From assembly GCA_013433145.1 (NCBI GenBank), contig CM024185.1, positions 5,029,001 to 5,093,000 on the forward strand: a stretch of 64,000 bases of DNA, read 5' to 3'. The stretch is from Ascaris suum. Taxonomy: Eukaryota > Nematoda > Chromadorea > Rhabditida > Ascarididae. Of this stretch, positions 43,340 to 63,105 are shown one piece after another (positions within the stretch are counted from its first letter, which is position 1; every line of letters starts with the position of its first letter). A model generated the notes under the pieces. It was not told where the DNA came from and ran no database searches. It was given only the letters and a program-made list of their open reading frames with translations. Position numbers and translations under genes: made by a program.

Positions 43340-46300
43340 CGTCGCATTTCTCAGTGACCTTCGCTTTCATACGACGTCTTTCCGCTGAATCCCCCGAAGC
43401 TAAATTGTGCCTTCTGGCCTCAGGTGCGGTAACCGAACGACATTCATGAAGAGCTGGCTTGGCGGTGGTCACAGGTGCGTTCTTCGAATGAGTTTTGGTG
43501 TTTGAGATGGATTTTGTCACGTCAACGAGTTTCCTCTGCTGCGCACTTTGAGCATTCTGCAAACAACCGCTCCTCATAAGATACGATTCAATGCGCCTAG
43601 ACACGGGATCAAAATCTTCCGAGCCACAACCTAATATTCTAAAGTCCGATGACTTGCAAGCAATGGGAGCTAGTTCCCAAAGGTGCGAATGCGCCGACAA
43701 TACTGCATAACCTCTGTCTAGGATAACATCCTGAGGGAATGGACGATAGTACCCAATAGTATCGAGGGTTCGACGGACATCTGAATGAGGGAGGAATGCT
43801 TCAATTGATCTCCCACAAAAAACCTCTATTTTTTAATAACATCATACACCTCTTTCACTTATCAAGTAAATATGTTCGATACGCATTCCGCATAACACAT
43901 CATAACTCAAAAACTTCGCAAACACCTAATAAATGTCCTACGCTCGTAGTGAATTAGATAACAGTGATAACGACAGGTGTGCTAACATACCGCAAATCAT
44001 TCAACAATCTTACCACTACATGAGAACTCTTCATTTGCTCACAATAAATAGCCATAGAAAACCGCTAAAATGACGTCCTTAATGTTAAGTTAATGCGATC
44101 TCTTTAAAAAAATTTTTTTGCAGCTATCGAGGTTTGTTCTTATGAATAAAACTCTATGAATGACGATGACAACCGGTGTGTTAACACTTAAATTTGTTAT
44201 CTCATTTCTATTTGGTATATTGCATTCTGTACTGAAATAAAAAAATACACAATCAGATTGACATATGAACGAATAGAGTATCTGCGAATGTTTCGTTTCG
44301 TAAAGCAGAGCAAAAAAAAAAGGCTTATAGGCGTAAAACTTTTTCGAGCATTCCTGAAAATTTCAGCGAAATAAGCCTTTAAAAATAGTAAACAGCAGAA
44401 TTTGTTACTTTCTAAAAATGAAGCGAAGGTTTTAATTCCATAAAATTGGTTCAGAAATTTGCCCGCAGGCGTCGAACTTATCATAAATTAGATCCGTTTC
44501 ATTTACGGCGGTGAATTAGAAAACAGATAAAACAGAAATTTTTACGCAAACATTCCGTGAAAACAAAGAAAAACTCCAGACTTGCGTCAAGGATGGAATG
44601 AAAGCGTAAAAGAGACGCTAAGATAAATTGAAGACCTACAATGGCAGCCGTTATTGAACTATTGGTAGAGGCTAAGGTGACAGCTTCAGACTCCGGCTCC
44701 AGCCACACCGGAAGTCCATCCACGCCATGATCCAAGTTATTCAAGTTGAGCCATCTCCTCAACATATCGAAATTTTCGAAACGCAATTCAACGGCGTTCG
44801 TTCCCTTTGTCACGCGTATATGTTTCGGTCGCAATAAATTCTTCGTCATCGAGAAAAAGTGACCACACGAAGGGCATTTCACAGCACAGTTCGCTTCAAG
44901 CCTTAAAGGAAAACGGCTGTCGCTATAGCAAGTGTTCTCATTTCGTCAGCCCTTTCCCTTACAACGCTCAAGGGGAAAAACAGCCACCATATTTGCAAGA
45001 ATAGACAGTCGGTATCTCCAGTGCCGTGTAACATAGGTGTATAATCCAGGACCGATGAAGTACGGACTATTTTCATGAAATTTTATAACAACAGACGAAC
45101 GAAGCCACGAATTTTTAGTCATACTCTTCATCAAAACAGGTGATAATGAAATGGGGACAGTCCGTGCTAAGCAACCAACGCAGAACTGCTAAAACCCGTC
45201 TCCTAAACTGATGTAATTTTTTGCGCATGCCTTTAAAAAAAATCAAATTTCATGTGATCTTCGTCCGGCTGATCGGAAAAACAAACAAATAAAGGAAATG
45301 AAAAACACCATAATGGCTCAAAAAAAAGCACACCTGCAATTCCGCTCATTAACCTAAACACATGATTTGCCAACAGATAATAATAATAGGTCTAATAGTT
45401 TGATAAAAAACATAAGTAATATTTCCCCAACTTTTTAACCAAGGTAATATGCAAATCCCCACGGGAAGGTCCATTTTGTGCTCTTGCAAATCTACACCTG
45501 TAAAGCGCATTATGATGAAGTTTCACCTGTGCGGACATATGTTGATATACCTGTCTATTTGCCCTGTATTTTAAACTAGGACACTACTGCGGCGCCAAAT
45601 TACAAAGTTCGATAAGCTTGATGGTACACCAAATATCATTTCTATACCAATTTCTGCGACGTCCACATGATGTAGCTTATAGAGGTAAAGCTGTGAAACC
45701 GCAATAAAGGACGTCAACGAATACACGTTTCGAATTTTGATCCTCTTTTGCGGTTTTAGATCTACTTAAATCTACCTGCACTTTTATGCGCCTCGTGCTT
45801 TAAGCCTTATTCTTCCGATTGATGCATCCTCCTTTGTTAGCATTTCTTCCGTATTTTCCTTCTTCCTTCAACAATCTCCTAAAAGCTCCACGTGACCATC
45901 CACCCCTCCCCTCTCTAATTTCAGACCGGGCTTGATTGTCCACAAATTATTCCAACATCTGATTTCATGTTATATGATGTAAAGAACCTTATTTTGATTC
46001 ATTGATGCGTTCTCAACTCAATCCAACCTCGACATCAAAAAATGAGGCAGTCCTTTCTTTCAAAAATTAAAAGAAAGCTATTAAAGAATAAATGAAACTC
46101 ACTTACTTATCAATCAAAGATTGCTTATCAGCGTTAAGCATATTGATTTGATGGCGAGCTGTCACTAACAGCGTATAAAGATTAGCGGCAAGTTGCTTCT
46201 TATCTCTGGCAAATGTCTCCTCCATCTTCTTCCGATCTTCAAGCAATTTCTGACGTTCCTTTTCCAATTCCAGTCTTCTTATTGCAATATCATCGATTGG

Positions 46301-47279
46301 TTTTGATGGGCATTGCCTCGTTATTGCTTCCTGTGTTTCACCTCAAGTAGAATCAATCATTGCGCACAGCTCTTCTCTTAGTGAACATAACGACTTGAAT
46401 TCTTAAAAAAATTTGACAAAATCTCGCTGAAAAATTTTCCCCTCCTTCTTTCTCTCTTCCCCCCCCCCCCCCTCTCCACTGAGAGAGCCACTTCATTCAA
46501 TTATACGGCGTAGCAGGACTCTTGGCTTGTAGGATCGTCGCAAAACTACCATATGATGGAGACACAAAGATGCTTGCAGCTTTTCTCGGAACGTTATCCT
46601 TGAATTTGTCGGCAATTAAGAGGAATTAAATGGGAAATAATATTTAGCAGAACTAACGACTACCGAATTTAATGTCAAAGGTCACAACTGGAATCTGTTT
46701 CATCGCTAATATTCTGACGACAGATGCTTTCGATGAATGAAAAACTCCAAAACTTTCTCCAAATTTCTCCCAATAAAAAATGGCAAAACTAAAAAACAGC
46801 AAAAAAAAAACGCTAACGAAAATAATTTTAGAAAGAAACCTAATGATTCGAAGATCCATTCATCGTCGGGTATTTCACTTATCTGCTCATGATGTTCGAC
46901 TTTGTTCGCCTTTTCCGTTCGTTCTATATCTTTATCGATTCCCTTCTGATCATTACAAACTTCTATTGAAGTCTTGTTTTCGTTCGCAATATTCATTTCA
47001 ACACGCTTCCCTGATTTCTCCTTTTCAAATAGTCGTAAAATGCGCAGCCTATCATCGACCGGTCTTCCTTCATTTTCAACGCTAGCATCTTGATTCCTTC
47101 TTTTCTCGGGCATACGTGATGAGCATTCGATCGGATGCTACCGGATACTGCACTTTGATCATGATACGATATCCTTTTATGTGAAGCAATCGAATCACGA
47201 ATCGCTTCCCTCACATCCTTCCCAAATTCGTCCTCAACTATTTCTCCATCCTCCAAATCCATGAACTCTCTCTTCATTG
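43340..47279 (-). CDS. Candidate uncharacterised protein with acidic start, coiled coil and CxxC motif
   Basis: Candidate exons 5' to 3' on the minus strand: 47279 to about 46840 (with one short intron placed uncertainly near 47100-47214), 46341-46107, about 45150-44963, 44893-44640, 43730-43340. The ATG at 47277 opens MKREFMDLEDGEIVEDEFG; LEDGEI-type starts occur in several nuclear RNA-processing proteins. Exon 2 is highly charged (EKEKSGKRVEMN, SEIPDDEWIFES). Exon 3 is a predicted coiled coil of about 60 residues (RRLELEKERQKLLEDRKKME). Exon 5 has CAVKCPSCGHFF, half of a possible zinc ribbon. The last exon is Ser/Arg-rich. Phases match at 46840/46341, 44963/44893 and 44640/43730; the join from exon 3 to exon 4 needs an unusual acceptor and the final exon is missing. 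It could be two genes. No family is recognised. Confidence 0.4.
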
Positions 47280-47397
47280 CTGTAAAATATCAAACTTAAG
47301 TTGAATTAAAAGAGCATCTGAATCCGAAGGCATCTGATGCCTCATGACACCGACTTTAAGAAAGGTTTCACACTTACAACATAAACGATCATCCTAC

Positions 47398-47580
47398 CTG
47401 TACCTATGCGACCACCAGGTAATAACGGCGCATCACGGCAACTCTTCATATCGTTTACAGCGCATTTGCCTATAGCATCACGGAGACCAAACTGAACCAT
47501 CGAAACGTCTATGCTGAGATCTTCGACGTTCATTGTACCGTAGCCCAGTTGCCTCATAGCCAACTCGTTGTAAATTAACG
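47398..47580 (-). CDS. Candidate 60-codon exon upstream of the coiled-coil gene
   Basis: On the minus strand a cttgcacag acceptor and a gtaggat donor bound 183 bases that read LIYNELAMRQLGYGTMNVED and end PLLPGGRIGT. The phase joins the tttacag acceptor just before the MKREF exon, so it could extend that protein upstream. Alternatively the coiled-coil gene starts at its own ATG and this exon belongs to another gene. Two C-rich runs of 10 and 11 C lie immediately upstream. Confidence 0.3.
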
Positions 47581-48527
47581 CTGTGCAAGCACCTCTCTCT
47601 CCCCCCCCCCCCCTCCTCACACCCCATTCGCCACCCCCCCCCCCCGGTCCAAGTCGGCAAACAGGATTTCACTTGTTGTAGACCACAAGCTACAATTGAT
47701 CATATTCTAACGACCACGATCACAAGTTTCGAGAATGAAGTTCACGAGGGAAGAAATCATGCATATCATGATTGAGAAAAGTGCGATGTTACTTCATACC
47801 CTCTCAATAATAACTTTGCTTCTTATCGGCGACTATCAACTGCTTCACTTTCCGAGACAACTTTCTATAAGTGACCTCAGGTTGCAGTGAATTACCGACC
47901 TGACGTTGATATTAGACTTAAGCTAGATAACCTGCAGACCGGAATACTTGTTTATCATATCACTGATACTATTTGAAAAACGACGCAAAATACAGTGGTC
48001 GAACTGTTGCTGAGATGTGAACAGAAATGAAAGACCTTCCTATTCGTTCTTTCAGACAAGTTCTGCAAATAGTTGCCTCTTCTCTGTTTCGACTATTCAT
48101 GATTCCTCAAATTTTTTTCTAAAGTTTCCGAGCTTGGAGATGGACCAGCTGGAGGTATTTTTGAGGATTCTGTTCAAGTTTCAGAACTGAGTAATACCAT
48201 CTGGAGATTGATGCTATTCCAACAATATTTTCCTTTAGTTTCATCGACTCGAGCATATTTCTTCCTCTAATCAATAACCCAATTTTACAATTTACTATTC
48301 CTCGAATGGCATACCTCTTTCTTACACATAGCCGCCGTCTGCGGAAAGAATCGTTATCATAGCTAGCAAATGAGAAACGATTATGAACACTGTTTTGGAA
48401 CTAACTTTTGGATAGTCATGTCAACATACTATCTACAACTTCGCTCCTCACCCGAGAGCATCAAATCCCTGGAGCTGCTTCTTGTCTCTTTTATCACGAA
48501 CTGATAGCCTCGAGTATGGACCAATAC

Positions 48528-48668
48528 CTGATAATAAAAGCGGTATGTGCTGAGCACCGTTTCGGATAGCCAACTTTCATACACATATTTCCAAAATCCT
48601 TCATGATTTCATTACAGTCCAGGGCTATCCTTGTTGACAAATTACCGTTAACTACACCATCTCTCTCA
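48528..48668 (-). CDS. Candidate 46-codon exon, unknown protein
   Basis: It is bounded on the minus strand by a tgttgtag acceptor and a gtattgg donor. It reads GNLSTRIALDCNEIMKDFG and KVGYPKRCSAHTAF. The peptide looks globular, with four cysteines' worth of spacing not matching a motif I know. The neighbouring candidate exon at 47398-47580 needs a different phase, so at least one more exon would be required. Confidence 0.3.
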
Positions 48669-51471
48669 CTACAACAGGGGCACATTGTCGGTAACCAAAA
48701 ACAGCCTCGCATTTATATCGAAAAAGGCAGGAGGGGTGGGGGGGGGGAGGTACAGGATAATTTTCGGCATTCCATAATTAAACCAAAATAACCCCCCTAG
48801 AATGATCAGACCTTTTGAGTTGATACCTCTCAATAGACTATCACATAGAAAGATACAGGTATATATCTTACCTGAATTCGGGCTAAAAAATATCTTAATT
48901 CAAACCAATAAGATCAGTGATACCATCCGGCTTGGAAGATTCACAAAATTTGCTCCGATCCGCTAATCGAGAACATAGTGGCAACGAACGCTGATAAAAC
49001 ATGATTTTTTCCACTATAAAGAACCATCTGATAAAGGTAAACTTCTTAAGGTAATTCACTTTCCAATCTTCTTTGAATGCCGCAATTTAACCGGAAGTTC
49101 CTCTTTATGCAAATGACTTTCGTGATTTGTTATTAGATACGGCAGCTCCGACTATGACTTCCTTGATTCTCCTCCAATCCAGAGATCGTCGAAATGAGTA
49201 ATTAGATGTAAAACCTTGCGGATGGATCTCACCTTGCGGAGGAATCCAGAAATAAGAAATTTCTTCAGGACGTTGTCCTATCCTTCCATCGTAATAAGCA
49301 TTTCAGATTGCGTTACGTCCTGAAAAACAGAAGCAATTAATAGTATGCTACGAGATGGCGCATAAGAATAGCTAGATTAGAGTTTACAACGTCGACGCCT
49401 ATAAGTAAATAAAACAGTTGTGACACTAACGGTAAAACACTTGCCGTCGAGGTATATTCTCAATGAACTAAGGCTGGATATATTCATCAAAGAAACCATC
49501 CCCACTCCCATATTGATAGATGAAACCGTCTCTCATTTCAATTCGGGAAAATAAACCCCTCCCCCCGCCTTGGGAGAATCGGCCATCCCCTAGTTCCATT
49601 TCCCAAGTCGGTGGCAACCCAGTGGTAAGCCAATAACCGGCCAGTATGGGGGACGCCTCTGAGGACGGTGAAAGATAAGATCGCCAAGGGTAGATTATGT
49701 TGTTCGATCAGAGCAACGATCTCCACTTCATTTGCATCAACGTTGGAATATCACAACTTTCGAGAGTGAATGCCACCTAAACAATACAACAATCGGCTGC
49801 CTCGTATGAAGATGTCATAGGATGATGCGCCTTCCCTCCCCCCCCCCCCCCCCCTTTCGTAATCAGTGCTTGTCTAATCATACAACGCAAAGCTTTAAAC
49901 ACCTTTCATTAATCATTATCTTCCTTCTTCAATATAAGAAACATAATATATGCAATTGCATCTTTAATTTTTTATAAAATTACATCAAATGAGAGTTTTT
50001 AATTATAATAATTATTATTGCGTTATTATTTTTAATTTCGTATCTCTAAAATAAAATAAAAATCGTTCATCCATTTCGACAATAACAAAATTTGCATAAA
50101 TATAAAGGTGGGAGGAAATTTATTGCACATAATCTTCATCAAAGATCATCTTCAAAACCTTGTCCGATCTAATTTATTCACTTTTAAACGAGTTATAAGG
50201 AGGGATTAACGCATCGATCGGCAAATATCCCTCTCTGATGAGCTTTGTAGATCCATTTGATTGGGCCAATTTCAAACCTTCAAACAACTGAACTCCCCCT
50301 CCTCCCACCCCTCCCTCTCACAAATAGAAGGAATAGTTGGTTGTGGCTTATGCAAATATCATCAGATGACAGCCGACTGCAAACTCAACTGTAAATTAAT
50401 CATTCAGTTACATCATTAACAAAAACAGACAGCATAAAACCATTACAGCTTAGGAATATAGCACGGATAAAACAGTAGACCACAAACATTGCGTTCAAAT
50501 TCAAACTTGAAGGTTCCGGAGGAAACATAAGATGGGAGTGTCGCATCACTTGATGAATTATCAGAAGGATATGTTCCACTTCACAATTCGATGAGAATCG
50601 CGTTGTCTAAAGGGACATTTGCAAATGATTGCATATTTTGCAATTTGCATGATAGTGCAATATGCTATTAGGTGAACTTCCTTGCCCCACGGACGTTGTC
50701 GACTCGGCTCATCCGGCGAAGTGTGCGTCATATTGAAATTGAAGTGACAAAACGGGTGATATAGAGCTTTTATCTTCAAAGAATTCGCAATCAGCAATGA
50801 CATAAATAGACGAACTATGAAGAGAATCGTTGAACGACTCGATGCTTGACATCATTATCAGTATCCGGACAGCCGTATCTCACCTTTCGATCATCCCCAC
50901 TCCCGTATCCTCCCCTCACGCTGATATCAGTTCTCCTCGCATACAAATCCGCTTCGAATTAGCATGATCCGTCATCTTTTTCTGAGCTTCTATGTCACGT
51001 AAAGGCTGTAGAGTTATGGATATGAGATGGAATCAGGATTGATTTGCTGATACACGGTATCCCTGAATCCACCACCATCAAAGTTGAAGTACAAGGAAAC
51101 AAATAGAAATTGCGATCGTTATAAACCTCGTAATCCATGAGCACGGAAGTAGAATATATCGGATTAATTCAGCATTGAAAACAAACATATTTTCGGCACA
51201 ATAAATTCCACGTTTTTTTTTAAAGATTATTAAACGAAACAAATGCGAGAAGTTTCGATCGTGTTTGCGAGGCAGGAAGTCTCGTTCCCTTCTAAAATTT
51301 TCTAGGAACTTGAGAAACTCCGCGTGAAACTCCGTATTGGCGACATAGATTTCCACAGCATTTTATAGGAACTGTGCACATCGTTTTTGTAATTTCACTT
51401 TGCAATTGCGCACTCTGGCAAGGTCGTATCTATGCGTACATCTGTCCACCTGGTCCACACCTCCAATTTAC
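48669..51471. other. No gene supported
   Basis: A mixed-composition stretch with several short minus-strand frames (for example 49538-49726 and 51078-51356) that lack usable splice sites or motifs. It has a poly-C run of about 17 bases near 49839. Confidence 0.5.
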
Positions 51472-51687
51472 CTAAGTTACAATTACGAAACTCGGTGGGC
51501 ACGACATACACCGTGCGATGACCTCTCAATACCATACTTCGCATTGATCCATTCACTTTGGAAGAAAATATAGATGGTACGAAGCGGAAAAGATCCCCGT
51601 ACACAATTTCACCGGAAAGTAAATATTTTGCAGATTTGAACACAGCAGTCGCATTAATTAAATCATAAGGGGCATTATTTCGGACGT
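51472..51687 (-). CDS. Candidate 71-codon exon, unknown protein
   Basis: Minus-strand frame from a taaatag acceptor to TTA-G followed by a gtaaat donor. It reads APYDLINATAVFKSAKYLLS, then GDLFRFVPSIFSSKV and HRTVYVVPTEFRN. The composition is that of a folded protein and no stop interrupts 216 bases. I cannot connect it confidently to flanking exons or name a family. Confidence 0.35.
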
Positions 51688-52174
51688 CTATTTACTGGTA
51701 ATTTCGGCAAATGGAATATGCAAAAGCGCATATTGTGTCAACTAATCTGGCGTGCTTCTCCACTTATTTTGGTGCTCTGCATATTTCTTGATTTCCTCGA
51801 AACCTTATGAAGATTCAAACAAGTTATACCTCAAATATTTCCATTTTATGCGATCTTTGAGGAATTTGGAAGTTATAATTTGAAAATGTGCCAGCGACTT
51901 TTACGAGATGCATCTCGACGCTTTCCTCTCCCTCTCCTTCTCCTCCTATTCTCCCTCACCCTCCGAAAGGAGAGGTTATTTTCATCCAGATATATTATTT
52001 ATTTCACCATCTCGTCACCACTCCCTTTTTATCTCGAAACGAACACAGCTGACATGAACGTGATGATCCTCCTCTCTCCTCTTTGTCCATCTCAAAAAGA
52101 AATTAGCCATGAGGCAACGTCACATCTTCCATGAGAGGGAAATAATAGCCACAACGTTGTACGATACACAGCAA

Positions 52175-52256
52175 GAAACAAACAAACAAACAAACAAACG
52201 AACAAACAAACAAACAAACAAACAAATAAACAAATAAACAAACAAATAAACAAATA
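52175..52256. repeat. (AAAC)n / (AAAT)n tetranucleotide array
   Basis: About 20 imperfect CAAA/TAAA units. Confidence 0.9.
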
Positions 52257-52400
52257 GATGGGCCATTTGAAATGATCACATTTTATGTAAAACTTGGGCG
52301 CAAATAATTTTACAATTATTACATCAGAAAAAGGAATAAATTATGAAAAACTAACAATGAAATGCTAATAAATTCCATTCACGTGATATATCAATATATC

Positions 52401-52616
<216 letters not shown>

Positions 52617-52657
52617 CGCCCTATGAGGGGTCACTTCAGACGATTAGATGGCGAACT

Positions 52658-52663
52658 TTTTAT
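52658..52663 (-). terminator. Candidate poly(A) signal AATAAA of the Srx-like gene
   Basis: TTTATT on the plus strand reads AATAAA on the gene's strand, 134 bases past its TAA stop. The spacing is normal for a nematode 3' UTR. Beyond it the sequence enters the long AT array. Confidence 0.55.
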
Positions 52664-52796
52664 TTCAATCCGAAATCAAACGTTTGCAGCACCTCTTCCT
52701 TGATGCCAAATCTTAATAGGTGAATGACGTTTCTCTTTTCGTATGAAAACAAATAAAACAATCATCGATGTCTAATCGGCAACAATAACTCCAACA

Positions 52797-60087
<7,291 letters not shown>

Positions 60088-61053
60088 TCTAAAATTAAAA
60101 TTCACTAAATTCCAAAACAAACAAACTTATTCAATTGATCAAAAGCCTATAAAAAGATTCGTCTATCATTGAAATAAAGAAATTCATACGAGCGATTTGA
60201 AATAAAATTGCAATTGCATAGAAGCTGTGAACAACGGTTTGTTCAACTCTGAAAAATACTAAATAAAAAATATTATCTCACCATTGCTTCCCTCTATCAT
60301 CCTCCCGAATTCATTCCCTTTCCTAGTTTCTTCTTTCATAGCCCTAAAAACCGTCATACCACTAACTAAAATTACAAAAAAGCCCCTTTTTATGCCGATT
60401 TATTGGTAATGGTGAGAAGCAAGTAGAGAAGCATTCCGTTCAATAAAGCACAATATGTGTTTTTTGCATTTCACTTATTTCACCGATCAACTTAACGACT
60501 CACCAATAAATTTGAGAATTTCCACAGGTGCTATTTGCAGTCGTTTAACTAATCGCTCGTATAAGTGTGCGATAAAAGATTCGCTTCTTGCGTAATTTCG
60601 AGTAAAACAAAAATTCACTTACAACCGATCATGGAAATTTTTAATACCATTAAATTATTTATGCCATTACTCGAAGATAATAGATCAAAGTCTAATATAG
60701 TGAAGGAGATCATCGTATATTTATTGAATTTTGAAATTGTCAGATTATATCAACCTTTTGATGATTTATATCAAACGATACGAAAAAAATTACACATTAC
60801 ATCAACGAAACGCTTGTGATTCTAAATTCAATGAGCTCCAAGTTGAGATTGACAGACATACGCAGACACGCACAGACACATTCCGACAAACAGACATGAG
60901 ATATTTCCATTTAGCAAATATAATTTGCAAAAAACGTAAAATTATAATGTTGAAACTAAAAAAAAAAACTAAACAATTATTATTTATTTTTAGAGATAAT
61001 AACGAGAAAAATTCTTAGGAAGACGAAACCGACAAAAATTTTCCACTCATTTG

Positions 61054-61058
<5 letters not shown>

Positions 61059-61129
<71 letters not shown>
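61059..61129. repeat. (CT)n microsatellite, about 70 bp
   Basis: An uninterrupted CT/TC dinucleotide array, about 1 kb upstream of the Srx-like start codon. Confidence 0.97.
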
Positions 61130-61131
<2 letters not shown>

Positions 61132-63029
61132 TTCTCTCGCCTTCTCTCTCTTTTCTATAGGAATTTTTTCTTTTTAAAATTATTCATTCATTTAAAATAC
61201 AAATTATGCGCTCAGTAAAATTTTTTTGTAATTTTAGTGAAATGAAATTTTCGTTTTGCTAAAATCTTATTGAAAAAATTGTCATTGAATTCAGAATAAT
61301 AAATATCGATTGTTATCTGTCAATAAAAAAAAAGGTAATGAAAAATCGAACGGAACAATAGAGCGATCGAAATAAAAACAATTGAATTGTATATTTTCAA
61401 TAAAATTATGTGAATATTTCAAAGATCTCTATAATGAAAAACAAACGAATAAATTTAGCGAATAAAAAAAAAATTATTTTATAATCGTTGAAAAATATTT
61501 TCAATAAAACAATAAATGCATAATTAATTTGAAAATTTGAATTATTTCTCGAAAGGAAATATAATTATTAAAAAAAAAAACGATTAATGAAACGATCATT
61601 GATTGGAAAATTTTTTAGCAATCCGTCTAGAAAAATTTTTAAAAATTTTTTTTAATATGGCTGAATATCGAGATTTTGAAAAAATGCTTCAATAAAAGGG
61701 AAAGCATATAAATTTTGCTTGTAATTGATGAGGAAATTTTGGTGTAAACGGGCACTCCCACCTCCCCCCCCCCCCCTTCACCTCCGCATTTCTCCCCCAT
61801 TACAACGGATGGAATTGTTGCTCTCCCCCTTCCCTCCCTCTTCAGAAAATTCAAAAAGCATGCGTTTGTTCGAACTGATACAATAATATTGCAGAGATCA
61901 CATCTTAGCGTCGGCGGAAATTTCATATCAGTAAAACATCCACATTGTCCTTGTCCATTGTCATTCAATCTGATAGATGTATTCTATGATCATACAATTG
62001 CGGAAGTACGTTTACACATGGAAGTAATTGCCTACGCAAAAAATAATTAATTGTGAAATACAAATCACCAAGAAATTAATTTTTTTTTTGAATTTTCGTT
62101 TTAAAATTTTCAATTTTTCATTCTAAAATCAATAAAAATTCCTATAGGAAAAAAATTTTTTTTTCAATAAGAATACAAAAAAAGTGAAAAAATGAAAAAA
62201 ATTTTCCAAAAAATTTTCATAGATGAAAATTTTCTATGCATCGATTAGCTATATAATACACCGTTTTTTTTTTAAATTGCAGTTGCAACTGAAAGAAGTG
62301 ATGCTTTCAGCGTTCTTTCTCGAAAGCTTAATAAGCAAAAGCTTTAGCTTGTTCGTATAACCGTAAAACCAATGATAGATAGGTCGTAATGAAAATATTT
62401 GCGTGTAGTATGTCAGATAAGTTGGCACGATATGTGCTTTTTAGCATTCATTTTAATAATCAATACACTTCATGGTTAAGCATAAAATACGCAGAAAAAT
62501 TGTCACATAATTTAATTTATAACAAATACCCCTCTCATAAGATGCTCCGCTTTCTTTCACGCTTTTGATGTAGTTGAAAATTCAGACCAATGAAAAATTA
62601 AAGGTAGGTTCTTCAGCAATTTCAATATTAAACGGTCTCTTTGAAGGTTGTTGAATCAGTGTGAGTTTTCGTCGAGGAATTTATCCTATAATATCGACAA
62701 TAGTCGTTAAATTTTGCGGGCTTAAACTTTAGTGATTCTCGAGTTGAAGTTATCCGACAGACAAGCAGACAGACAAACCAACATAAAAAACGTAACAATT
62801 CAATGCAGAATGAATATTTGAATTCTACTCACATGACCAACCGATTTCAGAGGCAAATAAAAAATGAAAAAAAAAGAAGCGCAGCAATGCCCTTAAATTT
62901 CAATACTTCGACTCCTTAAACAAACTGGCTATAAAATATTTCTACTTTTGTTTCCCCGAAAAATGCAAATTGAAAAGTCGATCAACAAAAAATATTGTGG
63001 AAAATGACTCCGACGGTCACCCAATCAGT

Positions 63030-63105
63030 ACAGACACAGACAGACAAATAAACAGACAGACACAGACAGACAAATAAACAGACAAACACGGACAGACAAA
63101 TACAC
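63030..63105. repeat. CAGACA-rich imperfect tandem repeat
   Basis: Built from CAGACA and CAAATAAA words, with two near-copies of CACAGACAGACAAATAAACA. Similar patches elsewhere in the window are preceded by AGTTGA(A/G)(A/G)TT. Confidence 0.85.

Noticed and set aside
44499..44639. Hydrophobic continuation of the CxxC exon frame (FILASLLRFHS and onward)
   Set aside because: A gtaggt donor at 44639 ends the exon in phase with the next exon; the hydrophobic tail is intron read-through.
44810..44893. CAVKCPSCGHFF as proof of a ClpX-type zinc finger
   Set aside because: Only one CxxC pair is visible, the following sequence does not resemble the ClpX AAA region, and a short CxxCxHFF match is weak evidence.
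46780..47085. 101-codon plus-strand open frame
   Set aside because: It is antisense to the charged minus-strand exon and looks hydrophobic only because Lys/Glu codons reverse-complement to Phe/Leu codons.
61639..61968. 109-codon minus-strand frame with several cysteines near its start
   Set aside because: Crosses a poly-C/G-rich stretch, lacks splice signals, and the cysteine spacing fits no domain I know.
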